Shown piece by piece: positions 63,125 to 64,000 of a stretch of 64,000 bases of DNA. Source of the stretch: Pelomicrobium sp036803785 (GTDB lineage Bacteria > Pseudomonadota > Gammaproteobacteria > Burkholderiales > UBA6910); the NCBI RefSeq assembly GCF_036803785.1, contig NZ_DAIRTR010000002.1, forward strand, positions 1-64,000. Reading direction: 5' to 3'. The notes beneath the pieces were generated by a model, which saw only the letters and a list, made by a program, of their open reading frames with translations, made no database searches and was not told where the DNA came from. The translations under genes were made by a program, and so were the position numbers. How positions within the stretch are numbered: the first letter of the stretch is position 1; each line of letters opens with the position of its first letter.

Positions 63125-63561
63125 CGTTTGCCGTAGATCTGCTCCGCTCGCCGGGTGAAGGCATCGACGAAACTGTTGGCGATCCGGTGGAACACGGGAC
63201 CCACCAGCTTTTCCAGCAGCTTGTGGGAAAACTCATAGTGCAGCCGAAACTCCACCTTGCAGGCCTGCTGCTCCCCCAGGGGGATGAAGCGCCAGTGGCC
63301 ATCCAGGCGCCTGAAAGGGCCGTGCCTGAGCTCCATCTCGATAAGCTCAGGGGGCTGCTTGGTGTTCTCCGTGGTGAAGCTCTGACGAATATGGTGGTAA
63401 TCGATGACGATGGTGGCGTGGCTGCGGTTGCCATCGATCGGCGTCTCGGAGGCACCGCCGCACCAGGGCATGAACTCAGGGTAGCGCTTCACCTGATCCA
63501 CGAGTTGGTACATCTCCTGGGCCGAATACGGCACGATAACGGAACGCTGGACTTCGGCCAT
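63121..63561 (-). CDS. ratA: RatA/CoQ10-binding START-domain protein
   Basis: A 146-residue START-like protein with the family start SVIVPYSAQEMYQLVDQVKRYPEFMPWC and the closing FHRIANSFVDAFTRRAEQIYG. E. coli RatA was reported to bind the 50S subunit, and eukaryotic Coq10 relatives bind ubiquinone, so a quinone-related role is as likely as toxin activity. It is divergent from smpB with an 83-bp gap. Confidence 0.9.
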   Translation of the reverse strand: MAEVQRSVIVPYSAQEMYQLVDQVKRYPEFMPWCGGASETPIDGNRSHATIVIDYHHIRQSFTTENTKQPPELIEMELRHGPFRRLDGHWRFIPLGEQQACKVEFRLHYEFSHKLLEKLVGPVFHRIANSFVDAFTRRAEQIYGKR

Positions 63562-63644
63562 GGGTCGTTAGGGAAACCTCGGACACCGCCAGGGGAGAGT
63601 GCAAAAATCGTTAAAATAACGTATTTTCGTCCTAATCTCACCCG

Positions 63645-64000
63645 ATGAGCATCGCCCAGAACAAAAAGGCGCTCCACGACTACTTCATTGAAGAGCGCTA
63701 CGAGGCCGGCATTGCCCTGGAAGGCTGGGAGGCGAAGGCGATCCGGGCAGGGCGGGTCCAACTCAAGGAAGCCTATGTGGTGGTCAGCAAGGGCGAGGTA
63801 TTTCTGGTGGGCTGCCACGTTAGTCCGCTGCCCACCGCCTCGACCCACGTGCACCCGGACCCCACGCGCACGCGCAAGCTGCTGCTCCATGCCGAGGAGA
63901 TCAGACGGCTCATCGGCAAGGTGGAGCAGCGTGGCTACACTTTGGTGCCCCTGGACATGCATTATCGCAACGGCCGCATCAAACTGGAAATCGGCCTCGC
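63645..64000 (+). CDS. smpB: SsrA-binding protein SmpB (5' part, cut by window edge)
   Basis: The first 118 codons of SmpB, the tmRNA partner that rescues stalled ribosomes. Family segments are NKKALHDYFIEERYEAGIALEGWEAKAIRAGRVQL, RTRKLLLH and GYTLVPLDMHYRNGRIKLEIGL. The C-terminal tail lies beyond the window. The AT-rich sequence aaaatcgttaaaataacgtat before it probably includes the promoter. Confidence 0.95.
   Translation, partial: MSIAQNKKALHDYFIEERYEAGIALEGWEAKAIRAGRVQLKEAYVVVSKGEVFLVGCHVSPLPTASTHVHPDPTRTRKLLLHAEEIRRLIGKVEQRGYTLVPLDMHYRNGRIKLEIGL

Noticed and set aside
63121..63561. RatA as a confirmed toxin of a toxin-antitoxin pair
   Set aside because: The family is mostly Coq10/START-like and present in nearly all relatives; RatB does not look like an antitoxin, so a toxin label is not supported here.
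1..64000. CRISPR array, rRNA operon, replication origin or integrase gene
   Set aside because: No regularly spaced direct repeats, rRNA signatures, DnaA-box clusters or tyrosine-recombinase motifs were seen.

Overview
The window looks like a chromosome segment of an autotrophic betaproteobacterium. The core synteny supports this: plsX-fabH-fabD-fabG-acpP-fabF-pabC-mltG-tmk-holB-tatD behind yceD-rpmF; rne/rluC; guaB-guaA; ratA-ratB/smpB. A complete alpha-carboxysome locus supports chemolithoautotrophy. No taxon can be named from the sequence alone.

Region 1 (1-4.16 kb) holds the 3' part of an acetyl-CoA synthetase gene and a lone aa3-type cytochrome oxidase subunit I gene (ctaD) with mosaic base composition. 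About 1.2 kb of DNA follows in which no gene is recognised. Region 2 (4.16-19.95 kb) is a CO2-concentrating island: a CbbR-type regulator, a bicarbonate transporter with its PII-like partner (sbtA-sbtB), a decayed IS5-family transposase, and then cbbL-cbbS-csoS2-csoSCA-csoS4A-csoS4B-csoS1-ferritin-like-acRAF. A small McdB-like gene, a second CbbR and a Nudix/ThiE fusion come last. HCO3- would be imported by SbtA, dehydrated by CsoSCA inside the shell and fixed by form IA RuBisCO organised by CsoS2. csoS2 carries a textbook -1 slippery heptamer followed at once by a -1-frame stop. The locus has one csoS1 copy and no recognisable mcdA. Region 3 (20.2-27.4 kb) is degenerate: a frameshifted IS481-family element with both inverted repeats, mtnC, a DUF2946-like gene, an outer-membrane protein gene split by one in-frame TAA, a tRNA-Leu(UAA), and long non-coding stretches.

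Region 4 (27.4-32.1 kb, minus strand) is a metal-handling operon with overlapping genes: HMA chaperone, P1B-type ATPase, a clipped permease relic, a secreted protein, a MerR regulator, a thioredoxin-like protein and a CcdA-like membrane protein. A MerR-type promoter with a 20-bp spacer lies in front. Region 5 (32.7-64 kb) is dense housekeeping sequence: DUF1178, a diguanylate cyclase, the ankyrin/tatD/holB/tmk/mltG/pabC/fab/plsX/rpmF/yceD operon, divergent maf and an RsmI-like gene, sppA-Rieske-HAD-rluC, rne, a low-molecular-weight phosphatase, an alcohol dehydrogenase, mtnA, an SDR, an L,D-transpeptidase, tadA, guaA, guaB, a DUF4124 gene, ratB, ratA and the 5' part of smpB.

No CRISPR array, rRNA gene or replication origin was seen.
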